In this document: positions 15,821 to 24,897 of the stretch, in pieces
Numbering within the stretch: the stretch's first letter is position 1
Layout of the letters: every line of letters begins with the position of its first letter
NCBI GenBank assembly: GCA_030539095.1
Contig: JAUNST010000003.1
Span: forward strand, 1 to 39,959
DNA length: 39,959 nucleotides
Source: a bacterium
GTDB taxonomy: Bacteria > Patescibacteriota > Microgenomatia > UBA1400 > PJMF01
Direction of reading: 5' to 3'
Made by a program: the position numbers and the translations under genes
Notes under the pieces: model-generated
What the model saw: only the letters and a program-made list of their open reading frames with translations
The model's database searches: none
Told to the model about the DNA's origin: nothing

Positions 15821-16689
15821 TGTCTACCGTTTTTTCTAGCTGGAAAAATCTTCGTCGTACACCATATCAAAGTTTAACGGCTCTAATGGTGGTAATAACA
15901 ACATTTTTTATGGTTTTTGTTTTTAGCACTTTTTTACATTTAGGTAATAAAATTCTTAATTATTTTGAAACTAGACCACAAATTTTAGTTTTCTTTAAAA
16001 CGGAAGTCACTGATGAGCAAGCAACTGCCGAAGCCGAGTTACTATCCAAATTAGAACAAGTGGAAACAGTTACTATCACTGGTAAAAACGATGCCTTCAT
16101 TTCGTATAAAGAAGAAAATCAAGATGAACCTTTATTGCTCGAGCTACTAACGCCAGATCTTTTTCCAGTTAGTCTGAGTGTTAATGCTAAAACTCCAGAA
16201 GGTTTAAGTCAGATTCGCCAAGAAATAGAAAAGCTTGACGGCATTGATACTGTTGACTATCGCCAAGATGTGATCGAAGAGTTTTTAGGTTGGACCAATC
16301 TGATTCGTAATATTGGTTTATTCACTTGCGCGCTTTTTGCCATGCAATTTATTTTGGTAATTATGGTGATTACCGGCATGAAAGTTGCTAGTCGTCGGCG
16401 ATCAATTAATATCATGAGTATTCTTGGAGCTAATCGCAGCACAATTAAAGGAACTTTTATCCGAGAAAGTATGTGGCTTGGTTTAGTGGGCAGTCTAATT
16501 GCTTTTGGCCTCAGCTATCTATTGCTGTGGTATGCCACACCGGCGATCAGCGGTTTTTTGGGCGAGATTCAAGTTTTGCCACTCACTTGGCAATTCTTAC
16601 TTATACAAGCGGTGGCTGGTTGTCTAGGCGCTGTGTTCTTAGCCGCTTTTTCTGCTTGGCTGTCTACTACACGTCTAATTAAGAAATAA
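15820..16689 (+). CDS. ftsX: Cell-division membrane protein FtsX
   Basis: 289 residues with the FtsX pattern: one membrane helix near 21-43, an extracytoplasmic domain of about 110 residues (the part that contacts hydrolase partners), then three helices near 168-190, 213-236 and 255-280. The MKVASRRRSINIMSILGA segment after TM2 and RLIKK at the end are typical. It sits between ftsE and a secreted coiled-coil hydrolase gene, the classic FtsEX-regulated arrangement. Confidence 0.94.
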   Translation: MSTVFSSWKNLRRTPYQSLTALMVVITTFFMVFVFSTFLHLGNKILNYFETRPQILVFFKTEVTDEQATAEAELLSKLEQVETVTITGKNDAFISYKEENQDEPLLLELLTPDLFPVSLSVNAKTPEGLSQIRQEIEKLDGIDTVDYRQDVIEEFLGWTNLIRNIGLFTCALFAMQFILVIMVITGMKVASRRRSINIMSILGANRSTIKGTFIRESMWLGLVGSLIAFGLSYLLLWYATPAISGFLGEIQVLPLTWQFLLIQAVAGCLGAVFLAAFSAWLSTTRLIKK

Positions 16690-16690
16690 A

Positions 16691-17956
16691 ATGCTGACAA
16701 ATTCTGGATGGAGCAAAAAAGTTTGGGCGATTTTGGGGCGCGTTTTTTTTCTATTAGTTTTACTTTTTACAAACAATACGAATTTAGCTAATGCAGCTAA
16801 TTGCGAAGATTTTGTTTGCGCTACTATTGAAGATGACGATGAACGAGCTATTTGCGTTGATCAAAAAATATCTTGTTATCAAGAAAAAATTGATGAAAGT
16901 AAGAGCCAACAGGATACTTTAAGTAGCGCCATTGCTAATATTGATTACCGCGTAAAGTTGCAAGAAATTCAAATCGAAAAAACGCGTCTAGAAATTGTAA
17001 AAGCGAAAAAAGAGGTAGAAGTTCTCTCCGAAAGAATTGACAATTTAAGTGCCTCAATGGAAAAGTTAGCTCAACTTTTGACAAAATTAATTGCCAGCTC
17101 ATATAAAGCTGCTCATCTTTCCGATTTAGAAATGTATTTGGAAAGTGTAAATTTTCAAGATGCGCTGCAACGCAAACAACAGGAAGAAATTGTCAGTTTA
17201 CAGACAAGCAAACTTTTATTTAAAGCTATGGATGAAAAACTCGATTTCGATCAAAAAAAAGAAGATCGGGAAACTTTGCAAGTGGCGCTAGAAGCTAAAA
17301 CTACTCAATTAAAAAATCAACAAACAGCTTTGGAACAACAAAAAGCAGAAAAAACAATTTTACTCTCACAAACTAAAAATGATGAAAAAACCTATCAACG
17401 TTTGTTGAATGATGCTCGCAAAGAATCAGAAGCGTTTCGCAACTTTGCTTCTAGTGCTGGCGGTAATTCTTGTCTGGGCAGCAGCCCGGGAGAAGGCAGT
17501 AATGGCTGGTTTCTGTCACAACGTGATCCACGGTGGTGCAAGCAATATGTCGGCGGCTCGAGCCTGACCGTGGGTGAGGTTGGTTGCTACCTAACGACTG
17601 TGGCTATGATTCATAAACGAACTGGCGTTTCCACAAGTCCATCAATAATTGCGGCTAATCGCAATTATTTCTTCTCTAATACTGCCTTGATGCTAACGCC
17701 GCCAGCGCCATCAGGCTATACCTATAAACGCTACGACTATTTTAAGACGGATATTATTGACGACGAGCTAAAAACAGGCCGCCCAGTAATTGTGCACGTC
17801 CGCACTAACAATGGTTGGGGCGGCCACTTTATCGTTTTGATTAGCGGAGAAAGTGGCAGCTATAAAATGCACGATCCGTGGCAAGGCCCGGATTTAAATT
17901 TCAGCAGTTATTATAGCGTTAGTCAAATTGACAGTTTACGATTATTCACGCAATAA
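16691..17956 (+). CDS. Secreted coiled-coil C39-like hydrolase, FtsEX partner
   Basis: 421 residues. A signal peptide (about 1-36, probable cut after NLANA), a long coiled coil (about 60-250) like those of EnvC, PcsB and RipC, a G/S-rich linker, then a papain-like C39-type domain (about 271-421). Likely active-site residues are Q277, C299 in GEVGCYLTT, H379 in GGHFIVL and D395 in MHDPW. The coiled coil should bind the FtsX outer loop, and the C-terminal domain should cut peptidoglycan crosslinks or another peptide in the wall (an inference). It starts 1 base after the ftsX stop. Confidence 0.87.
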   Translation: MLTNSGWSKKVWAILGRVFFLLVLLFTNNTNLANAANCEDFVCATIEDDDERAICVDQKISCYQEKIDESKSQQDTLSSAIANIDYRVKLQEIQIEKTRLEIVKAKKEVEVLSERIDNLSASMEKLAQLLTKLIASSYKAAHLSDLEMYLESVNFQDALQRKQQEEIVSLQTSKLLFKAMDEKLDFDQKKEDRETLQVALEAKTTQLKNQQTALEQQKAEKTILLSQTKNDEKTYQRLLNDARKESEAFRNFASSAGGNSCLGSSPGEGSNGWFLSQRDPRWCKQYVGGSSLTVGEVGCYLTTVAMIHKRTGVSTSPSIIAANRNYFFSNTALMLTPPAPSGYTYKRYDYFKTDIIDDELKTGRPVIVHVRTNNGWGGHFIVLISGESGSYKMHDPWQGPDLNFSSYYSVSQIDSLRLFTQ

Positions 17957-17961
17957 TTTCA

Positions 17962-17970
17962 TGTTATAAT
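17962..17970 (+). promoter_or_regulatory. Promoter of tRNA-Glu
   Basis: TGTTATAAT (extended -10), 14 bases before the mature tRNA 5' end. Confidence 0.6.
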
Positions 17971-17984
17971 AAACCGTTCTGAGT

Positions 17985-18058
17985 GGCCCCGTCGTCTAGC
18001 GGTCTAGGATATTTGGTTTTCATCCAAAAGATCATGGGTCCGAATCCCATCGGGGTCA
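17985..18058 (+). tRNA. tRNA-Glu, anticodon TTC
   Basis: 74-base cloverleaf: acceptor GGCCCCG/CGGGGTC with one G-U pair, discriminator A, anticodon stem TTTGG/CCAAA with loop TTTTCAT (anticodon TTC), and T-stem ATGGG/CCCAT. The T-loop reads TCCGAAT, so position 55 is C rather than the near-universal U. CCA is not encoded. A T-rich stretch follows (18061-18077). Confidence 0.93.
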
Positions 18059-18087
18059 CTTTCTTTCGTTTTTTTTCAATTTTGCCT

Positions 18088-18093
18088 TATAAT
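18088..18093 (+). promoter_or_regulatory. -10 box of ugd
   Basis: TATAAT with predicted start near 18100, giving a 28-base leader with a weak purine-rich site (AGAAAGTAGAAG) before ATG 18128. Confidence 0.5.
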
Positions 18094-18127
18094 AACTTTA
18101 GCTATAAAGACAACTAGAAAGTAGAAG

Positions 18128-19423
18128 ATGAAAGTTGCAATTATCGGCACTGGTTTCGTTGGCGTCACTAGTTGCGTAGTTTACGCTTCTTTTGGTAATC
18201 AAGTTATCGGCTTGGATGTTGATCAAAGTAAGGTAGAGAGTCTAAATAAAGGCAAAGTGCCTTTTTATGAACCAAAATTGACGGAATTGCTTAAAACTGG
18301 CTTAAACGAAGGCAATCTCAAGTTTACCACTACCTACGAAGAAGCCATTAGTGAGGCTGATGTAGTTATTGTGGCAGTTGGGACGCCATCCGCTAGCGAT
18401 GGCGCCATCGATTTAAGCTATATCGCCAACAGCGTTGCTCAAGCCGCGCCTTTTTTGAAGGAAGGAGCTGTTTTAGCAATTAAATCCACGGTTTTACCAG
18501 GAACTCTGGCTCAGGTAAAAAAAATCGTCGGCAATCTTACAGATAAAAAAATTCACTACGCCAGTTTACCAGAATTTCTAAAAGAGGGCACAGCTGTAGA
18601 CGATACTTTATATCCAGATCGCATTGTCATTGGCACGGAGAACAAAACTGCTTTTGCAATTTTGGAAGAATTGCATCGTCCGTTCCAAGCTCCAATCTTG
18701 TCGGTGAAACCGGAATCAGCGCAATTAACTAAATATGCAAGCAATAATTACTTAGCTTTGCGTATCGTTTATGCAAATGTTTTAGCCGAAATTTGCGAAA
18801 AAACTGACGCCGATATTGACGAAGTGATCGAAGCTATGGGCTACGAAAAAAGAATCGGCAAACACTATTGGTATCCTGGTTTGGGTTATGGCGGCTCATG
18901 CTTTCCTAAAGACGTTAAAGCTTTAGCGCATTTTTGTCACGACAAAAAAATTGTCGATAATCTTTTTTCTTTCATGACACAATTCAATACCAACCGGCCG
19001 ATTCAAGTTTTAAAGAGACTAGAAAAGGTCATGGGCAGTTTTGCTAAGAAAAAAATTGCTGTCTTAGGATTATCTTTTAAACCCAATACTGACGATCAGC
19101 GAGAATCACCGGCTTTAGCCGTCATTCCGGCACTTTTAGAAGCCGGCGCCCAAGTCAGCGCTTTTGACCCAATGGTAAAAAAAATTGCTGATGCAAAAAT
19201 TGCTAATCATAGCCACTACAAACAAGAAATGGAAATTGAAGGCGCAGTTAAAGACGCTGATCTAATTATCATCCTTATCGAATGGCCACAAATTATTGGT
19301 TTTGATTTTGCTAAAGTTAAAGCCAATAAACCACAATTTTTCTTTGATACACGGGGACAATTTTCTCTTAAGAAAATTCAAGACGCCGGCTATCTCTATC
19401 TGCGTGTCGGACGGCAATTCTAA
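18128..19423 (+). CDS. ugd: UDP-glucose 6-dehydrogenase
   Basis: 431 residues, the usual length. Oxidises UDP-glucose (or a related nucleotide sugar) to UDP-glucuronate with two NAD+. The N-terminal Rossmann motif is IIGTGFVGV; the catalytic Cys is residue 258 in GYGGSCFPKDV; the C-terminal domain carries VLGLSFKPNTDDQRESPA. Other UDP-sugar dehydrogenases (UDP-ManNAc, UDP-GlcNAc) share these motifs, so substrate is the most likely rather than proven. It opens the surface-glycan locus. Confidence 0.93.
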   Translation: MKVAIIGTGFVGVTSCVVYASFGNQVIGLDVDQSKVESLNKGKVPFYEPKLTELLKTGLNEGNLKFTTTYEEAISEADVVIVAVGTPSASDGAIDLSYIANSVAQAAPFLKEGAVLAIKSTVLPGTLAQVKKIVGNLTDKKIHYASLPEFLKEGTAVDDTLYPDRIVIGTENKTAFAILEELHRPFQAPILSVKPESAQLTKYASNNYLALRIVYANVLAEICEKTDADIDEVIEAMGYEKRIGKHYWYPGLGYGGSCFPKDVKALAHFCHDKKIVDNLFSFMTQFNTNRPIQVLKRLEKVMGSFAKKKIAVLGLSFKPNTDDQRESPALAVIPALLEAGAQVSAFDPMVKKIADAKIANHSHYKQEMEIEGAVKDADLIIILIEWPQIIGFDFAKVKANKPQFFFDTRGQFSLKKIQDAGYLYLRVGRQF

Positions 19424-19424
19424 A

Positions 19425-19433
19425 TGTTATAAT
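19425..19433 (+). promoter_or_regulatory. Leaderless promoter of rmd-like gene
   Basis: TGTTATAAT (extended -10) begins 2 bases after the ugd stop and ends 6 bases before ATG 19440. It allows the GDP-sugar genes to be transcribed separately from ugd. Confidence 0.7.
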
Positions 19434-19439
19434 CAAGAT

Positions 19440-20375
19440 ATGCAGAAAATTCTGATTACAGGCGGAACCGGTTTTGCTGGTACACATTTGCTCAAAGCTT
19501 TACAAAAAAGAGATACTGAAGACGAAATTCATTTAACTAGCCTTCATGAGCATCAGTTGCCAGGAGTTCAAGTCCATGCTTTAAATTTAATCGATGCCGC
19601 TGCGGTTGAAAAACTTATTCAAGATATTCAACCAGATCAGATTTATCACTTGGCTTCTTTAGCTGGTGTGGCCGACAGTTTCAAGGATCCGCAAACCGTT
19701 ATCAACAATAATTTTCAGTTAACGCTTAATGTTTTAGAAGCGGTGCGTAAATTTGCGCCTCAGGCGAAAATTCTTTTAATTAGTAGCGCCGAAATTTATA
19801 AACCAAATTTAGAAGGTCGACCAATTGCGGAAGATGGGCTGCTTGAGCCTAGCAATCCTTATGCAGCGAGCAAGGCTGCTCAAGATTTATTAGCCAGCGC
19901 TTATGGGCAAAGTTTTAATTTAAATATTGTGCGAGCTCGACCATTTAACCATATCGGTCCAGGCCAAAACAAGGGTTTTGTAGTAGCGGACTTTGCTTCG
20001 CAAATTGCTGCTATAGAAAAAGACGATCAAATACACGAAATAAAAGTTGGCAATCTAAAAGCGGCGCGCGATTTTACTGATGTAGATGATATGATGCGCG
20101 CCTACATTTTATTAATGGAGAAGGGCGCGCGCGGCGAAGTTTACAATATTGGCCGCGGTCAAGCGATAAAAATTCAAGCTATTCTTGACCAACTTTTAGC
20201 TTTAGCACATAAAAAAATTGACGTTATTATCGATCAAGAACGCTTACGCCCAATAGATATTCCCACAATTGTGGCAGACAATCGTAAAATTGCCGCTTTG
20301 GGTTGGCAAGCAGAAGTTCCACTCGAGGAAACATTAGCGCACATTTTAGAAGATTGGCGCGATAAGATGGTATAA
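19440..20375 (+). CDS. rmd: NAD(P)-dependent GDP-4-keto-6-deoxymannose reductase-like
   Basis: 311 residues. Extended SDR epimerase/reductase: cofactor motif [10 protein letters not shown] at the N-terminus, catalytic YAASK near residue 140, and [10 protein letters not shown]. The similarity to Rmd and the adjacent gmd suggest it reduces GDP-4-keto-6-deoxy-D-mannose to GDP-D-rhamnose; a GDP-6-deoxytalose reductase is also possible. ATG 19440 fits the family's N-terminus and the leaderless promoter; the longer frame from 19296 lies inside ugd. Confidence 0.83.
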   Translation: MQKILITGGTGFAGTHLLKALQKRDTEDEIHLTSLHEHQLPGVQVHALNLIDAAAVEKLIQDIQPDQIYHLASLAGVADSFKDPQTVINNNFQLTLNVLEAVRKFAPQAKILLISSAEIYKPNLEGRPIAEDGLLEPSNPYAASKAAQDLLASAYGQSFNLNIVRARPFNHIGPGQNKGFVVADFASQIAAIEKDDQIHEIKVGNLKAARDFTDVDDMMRAYILLMEKGARGEVYNIGRGQAIKIQAILDQLLALAHKKIDVIIDQERLRPIDIPTIVADNRKIAALGWQAEVPLEETLAHILEDWRDKMV

Positions 20376-20376
20376 T
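20368..20376 (+). promoter_or_regulatory. Promoter of gmd
   Basis: TGGTATAAT overlaps the stop of the preceding gene; predicted leader of about 21 bases without a clear ribosome-binding site. Confidence 0.5.
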
Positions 20377-20403
20377 CAACAGGTAATTAGAAAGTTTTTA
20401 AAG

Positions 20404-21396
20404 ATGTCGAAAAAAGCTTTTATCACTGGAGTCACCGGTCAGGATGGTTCTTATTTAGCAGATTTTCTTTTGAGTAAAGATTATCAAGTTTACGGTATGG
20501 TCCGTCGCACTAGCACGCCAATTTTAGAGCGGCTTACCAATATTTTGTCTAATCCAAATTTTCATTTAGTTAACGGTGATTTAGCTGACTCATCTTCGCT
20601 AATTCGCTTACTTAACGAAATTAAACCAGATGAAATTTATAATTTGGCCGCGCAATCGTTTGTGCAAACTTCTTGGGAAGAACCAATTCTAACTGGAGAT
20701 TACACCGCTTTAGGAGTAACAAGAATGCTAGAAGCGATGCGTTTGTGCTGTCCGCAAGCTAAATTTTATCAAGCTTCTTCTTCAGAAATGTTTGGCAAGG
20801 TATTACAGACACCACAAACAGAAAAAACTCCTTTTTATCCACGTTCTCCGTATGGCGTGGCAAAGGCTTACGGTCATTTTATCACCGTCAACTATCGTGA
20901 ATCATACAATTTATTTGCTTGTTCCGGTATTCTTTTTAATCATGAATCGCCACGCCGCGGTTTAGAGTTTGTCACTCGCAAAATTGCGCATCAAGTGGCA
21001 GAAGTCAAATTAGGTTTGCGCGAAAAAGTTGAATTAGGCAATCTAGAAGCTAAGCGTGATTGGGGCTATGCTAAAGATTACGTGCAAGCGATGTGGTTAA
21101 TTTTGCAACAAGACAAACCAGATGATTACGTTATTGCTACCGGCGAAACTCACACCGTGGGTGAATTTTTGCAAGCAGCTTTTGCCCATGTAGGCATTGA
21201 AGATTGGCAAACATATTTTCAACACAATCCAGCTTTTGACAGACCAGCGGAAGTTGATTTGCTTATCGGAGACGCTAGTAAAGCCAAACAAGTTTTGAAT
21301 TGGCAACCAAGCGTCACTTTCTCGGATTTAGTAAAGATTATGGTGGACGCAGAAATGGCGATCCTACAAAATCAAGCTAAAGTGGCTGATTTCTAA
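20404..21396 (+). CDS. gmd: GDP-mannose 4,6-dehydratase
   Basis: 330 residues. Converts GDP-D-mannose to GDP-4-keto-6-deoxy-D-mannose. Motifs: [40 protein letters not shown], catalytic YGVAK and [17 protein letters not shown], all characteristic of Gmd. Slightly shorter than the usual 345 to 370 residues. Together with the preceding reductase it completes a GDP-deoxysugar pathway, feeding glycosyltransferases that are not themselves identifiable for this donor in the window. Confidence 0.95.
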   Translation: MSKKAFITGVTGQDGSYLADFLLSKDYQVYGMVRRTSTPILERLTNILSNPNFHLVNGDLADSSSLIRLLNEIKPDEIYNLAAQSFVQTSWEEPILTGDYTALGVTRMLEAMRLCCPQAKFYQASSSEMFGKVLQTPQTEKTPFYPRSPYGVAKAYGHFITVNYRESYNLFACSGILFNHESPRRGLEFVTRKIAHQVAEVKLGLREKVELGNLEAKRDWGYAKDYVQAMWLILQQDKPDDYVIATGETHTVGEFLQAAFAHVGIEDWQTYFQHNPAFDRPAEVDLLIGDASKAKQVLNWQPSVTFSDLVKIMVDAEMAILQNQAKVADF

Positions 21397-21397
21397 T

Positions 21398-22561
21398 ATG
21401 CGGAAAAAAGCTGTCATTATCATTCCCACTTATAACGAAAAAGAAAACGTTCAAAAAATTGTACCGCAAATTTTTGCGGTGGTAGAGAAAATAAAAAATT
21501 ATCAAGTGGAAATTTTAGTGGTAGATGACACTTCGCCAGACAAAACCTATGAAGCCGTCAAAAAAATGCAACAAAAATTTCCGCGTTTGCATTTGTTGCT
21601 TAATAAGGAAAAAGCTGGTTTAGGTGGAGCTTATGCCAAAGGCATGGCGGAGGCTTTTAATAAATTAAAAGCCGACTACGTTTTTGAATTTGACGCCGAC
21701 GGTTCACACGATCCGCAAAAACTGCCAGAATTTTTTACTAAATTAGATGAAGGCTATGATTTTGTTATTGGCGGTCGCTATCGTCATGGCGGCTCAATTG
21801 ATCCGGACTGGCCGCTGCTGCGAAAATTTTATAGCATAGTTGGTAATTTTGTAATTATGACAGTGTTGACTGATTTTCGCATCGGTGATTGGACAAGCGG
21901 CTACCGAGCAATCAGTAAAAAAGTTTACCAAAGCGTTATTGACGAAATGGGCGATGAGCGTTTTAGCGGTTACACTTGGCAAATTGGCTTTCTGCACAAA
22001 GCCGTACGCAAAAATTTCAAAATTACAGAAGTGCCAATTCATTTTAAAGACAGGCAAATTGGCGAATCAAAACTTGGTTCTGAATATATCAAAAATACTT
22101 TATATTACATTTTTAAAGCTCGACGAGATGAAATTTTATCCTCACGTTTTATTAAAGTAGCTTTGGTGGGCGGAGTAGGGTTTTTGGTGCAGATGATTGC
22201 TCTAGCTTTTTTCCGCACTTTTATTAGTTCAGTTTCTTTAGCCAATTTGCCAGCCAATGAAATTGCTATTATTTCCAATTTCATTCTTAATAACGCCTGG
22301 AGTTTTAGCGACAAAAAATTATCTTGGCAACAAATTCCGTTTAGTTTTTTAAAATTTAATTTAGGTTCAGTTGGCTCAATTATTATTCAATTTTTAATTA
22401 CCACTTTCGGCGAAAATGTTTTAGGCATTGTCCCAATTTTTACTTTGGGCAATTTTGTTTTTGACACTGGTTACGTTTATACAATCATAGGAATATTTAT
22501 TGGTCTTATTTTTAATTTTTATATTTACAATAAATTTATTTGGAATCAAAAAGATAATTAA
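21398..22561 (+). CDS. Polyprenyl-phosphate sugar synthase (GT2) fused to GtrA domain
   Basis: 387 residues. The N-terminal about 235 residues are a dolichol-phosphate-mannose-synthase-like GT2 domain: IIPTYNEKENV, VVDDTSPDKT, the DADGSHDP metal motif, and GSRYxxGG-like GGRYRHGG. Then comes RRDEILSSRFIKVALVGGVGFLVQ, the start of a GtrA-like domain with four membrane helices. It should load a sugar from a nucleotide donor onto polyprenyl phosphate and anchor or help flip the product. It begins 1 base after gmd and probably supplies the GT-C enzymes downstream. Confidence 0.92.
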   Translation: MRKKAVIIIPTYNEKENVQKIVPQIFAVVEKIKNYQVEILVVDDTSPDKTYEAVKKMQQKFPRLHLLLNKEKAGLGGAYAKGMAEAFNKLKADYVFEFDADGSHDPQKLPEFFTKLDEGYDFVIGGRYRHGGSIDPDWPLLRKFYSIVGNFVIMTVLTDFRIGDWTSGYRAISKKVYQSVIDEMGDERFSGYTWQIGFLHKAVRKNFKITEVPIHFKDRQIGESKLGSEYIKNTLYYIFKARRDEILSSRFIKVALVGGVGFLVQMIALAFFRTFISSVSLANLPANEIAIISNFILNNAWSFSDKKLSWQQIPFSFLKFNLGSVGSIIIQFLITTFGENVLGIVPIFTLGNFVFDTGYVYTIIGIFIGLIFNFYIYNKFIWNQKDN

Positions 22562-22565
22562 ATTC

Positions 22566-24146
22566 ATGTCCAGAATTAAAAAATTTTTTCAGCGCTTAAA
22601 AAAAGCATTTTTAAAACAACCGATTTTATATGCAATTCTTATTTTACTAATTGTCATCGGTGGCTGGCTGCGCCTTTATCGTATTGACTCAACTATTATG
22701 TTTCAAGGTGACCAAGGCCGCGATGCTATTATCGTAGCCAAAATATTTAAAGATTTTGATTTAGCTTTTGTGGGGCCAGTCACTAGTATTGGCAATATGT
22801 ATTTAGGTCCATTTTATTATTATTTTATGTTGCCATTTCTTTTTATTTCCTATCCTAGCCCAGTTGGCCCAGCAGTTGGTGTAGCCTTAGCAAATATTGC
22901 CGCCATTGCAATTTTTTATTTTTTGGGTAGCAAGATGGTGGGTAAAAAAGCTGCCCTTTGGGCAAGTTTCTTTTTTACATTTTCTAATGTCGGTATTTTT
23001 TACTCTCGTTTTTCTTGGAATCCGAATTTATCTGCACTATGCGCGTTTTTAACGCTTTATTTTTTATATCAAGCTCTTAATAATAAAACTAAAAATTGGC
23101 TTTGGGTTGGCTTAACTGCCGGAATTTTAATTCAGTTGCATTACGTTAATTTAATTGTGATCGCTATTTGCGGTTTATTTTGGTTCTATCAATGGTGGCA
23201 AAAACGTCGAGATCGTTTTTGGCAAAAAAACAATCATTTTTGGCAATATAGTTTTGGCGCCATCGCAATTTTTGTTTTAACAATGGTGCCTTTAATATTT
23301 TTTGACTGGAAATATGACTGGCGTAATATCGCTGCCGCCGGCGCTATTTTTGGTAAAGAAGAAAGTTTTAGCAACAAACAAAGCGCCGGCTTACTTTCTG
23401 AAATAAATTTATATCGTTACCATTTTCGCGATCGCGCTCAACAAATCATTGTTAATCTCACCCTGCCAGAATTTAGCCAAATTCCACATATTTATTTATT
23501 AGCTTACGTAATTTTAATCACGTTTTTAATTATCAGCTATCGTCGAAAAAATGATGAACACGGTTTAGGCTATCAAATTTTTGGTGTCAGTCTTTTAGTC
23601 AGTATCACCATTACCGCTTTTTATCGACACAATGTTTATGATCATTATTTACTTTCTGCTTTACCAATTTCTTGTTTTGTATTAGGCTGTTTAGTTTCTT
23701 GGTTACCCAAAAAAAATTGGACTTTTCTAGTTAATTTAGCTATCGGAGTCATTTTTTTATCCGGAAATTACCAAAGCAATTTTTACAAGCAGGACTACAT
23801 GCTTAATCAAATTGATCAGTTGACTGATTTTTTACTAAAAAACGTCAACGAAGAAGAAGAGTTTGGCGTTTCCTTAATTAATAGTAATGGAGATTCTTTT
23901 GGCGAACATTATCGCTATTTCTTAGAAACAAAAACGGACAAATTAGTTCCGATTAGTAGAACACCTAATGTAAATACACTGTTAATAATTGATGAAACTC
24001 AAGAAGCCAATTTAGAAGACAGCGCTAATTTTGATATTGTGGTTTTCCGTAATGCGCAAGCAAGCGTGAGCGCCCTGCCATATGACGGTCACAAAATTTA
24101 TAAAATGGAAAAACTAGTAGAGGAAGTGGACTATGACAAAAGATAA
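22566..24146 (+). CDS. GT-C family membrane glycosyltransferase (GT39/PMT-like)
   Basis: 526 residues. The N-terminus is basic, then about 10 to 12 membrane helices. The first extracytoplasmic loop carries FQGDQGRDAII, with the acidic pair expected for the catalytic loop of GT-C enzymes. The C-terminal about 90 residues are soluble and extracytoplasmic. It should transfer a sugar from polyprenyl phosphate to a protein or glycan outside the membrane. I chose ATG 22566, 4 bases after the previous stop; the longer frame from 22500 overlaps that gene. Confidence 0.82.
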   Translation: MSRIKKFFQRLKKAFLKQPILYAILILLIVIGGWLRLYRIDSTIMFQGDQGRDAIIVAKIFKDFDLAFVGPVTSIGNMYLGPFYYYFMLPFLFISYPSPVGPAVGVALANIAAIAIFYFLGSKMVGKKAALWASFFFTFSNVGIFYSRFSWNPNLSALCAFLTLYFLYQALNNKTKNWLWVGLTAGILIQLHYVNLIVIAICGLFWFYQWWQKRRDRFWQKNNHFWQYSFGAIAIFVLTMVPLIFFDWKYDWRNIAAAGAIFGKEESFSNKQSAGLLSEINLYRYHFRDRAQQIIVNLTLPEFSQIPHIYLLAYVILITFLIISYRRKNDEHGLGYQIFGVSLLVSITITAFYRHNVYDHYLLSALPISCFVLGCLVSWLPKKNWTFLVNLAIGVIFLSGNYQSNFYKQDYMLNQIDQLTDFLLKNVNEEEEFGVSLINSNGDSFGEHYRYFLETKTDKLVPISRTPNVNTLLIIDETQEANLEDSANFDIVVFRNAQASVSALPYDGHKIYKMEKLVEEVDYDKR

Positions 24147-24897
24147 TAAAATTTTTCTATCCGTTATTATTCCTTCATACAATGAACAGCAGAATTTAGC
24201 TCGTGGAGTTTTGGATGAAGTAGCTTCTTATCTACAAAAACAAAAGTATACTTATGAAGTAATTTTGAGCGATGACGGTTCCACCGACGGAACGACTGAA
24301 GTTCTACAAAATTTTGCCAAAAAACATCCGCATTTTCGTGTCTTAGCTAATAAACATGCCGGCAAAGGTCCAACCGTGACTAAAGGTATGCTCTCTGCCA
24401 AAGGTCAGTGGCGCCTTTTTACCGATTTTGATCAATCTACACCACTGAGCGAAGTAAAAAAGCTTTTCCCTTCTACGGTTGATCATGAAATTGTCATTGG
24501 TTCGCGCGCAGCGCAGGGCGCAAAAAGAGAAAAAGAGCCGCTTATTCGCCATATAATGGGTTTCGGTTTCAATATCCTAACGCGAATGATTGTCCTGCCA
24601 GGAATTTTGGATAGTCAATGTGGCTTCAAACTTTTTTCTGATCATGCTGCGGAAACTATTTTTCCGCAATTATATATTTATTCACCCAATCATCGCGCAT
24701 TAGACGCTTTTACCGGCGCATTTGACGTAGAACTTTTATTTTTAGCTCGCAAAAATAAAATACCGGTGGCCGAGATTCCTGTTTTGTGGCAACATGCTGC
24801 CAGTAATCGCGTTTCACCAATCAAAGATTCTTTGCGCATGTTGCGGGACATCATCCGTATTCGTTTAACTAGTTGGCGGGGCAAATATGAAAAATAA
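24133..24897 (+). CDS. GT2 glycosyltransferase, ALG5-like
   Basis: 254 residues. IIPSYNEQQNL, LSDDGSTDGT, NKHAGKGPTVTKGML and the DFDQSTPL metal-binding stretch resemble dolichyl-phosphate beta-glucosyltransferase (ALG5/DPG synthase type). SQCGFKLF and VAEIPVLW are typical for polyprenyl-phosphate sugar synthases. No C-terminal membrane helix. GAGGAAG inside the previous gene serves as ribosome site, and the two overlap by 14 bases. It likely makes a second lipid-linked sugar donor for the neighbouring GT-C proteins. Confidence 0.9.
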   Translation: MTKDNKIFLSVIIPSYNEQQNLARGVLDEVASYLQKQKYTYEVILSDDGSTDGTTEVLQNFAKKHPHFRVLANKHAGKGPTVTKGMLSAKGQWRLFTDFDQSTPLSEVKKLFPSTVDHEIVIGSRAAQGAKREKEPLIRHIMGFGFNILTRMIVLPGILDSQCGFKLFSDHAAETIFPQLYIYSPNHRALDAFTGAFDVELLFLARKNKIPVAEIPVLWQHAASNRVSPIKDSLRMLRDIIRIRLTSWRGKYEK

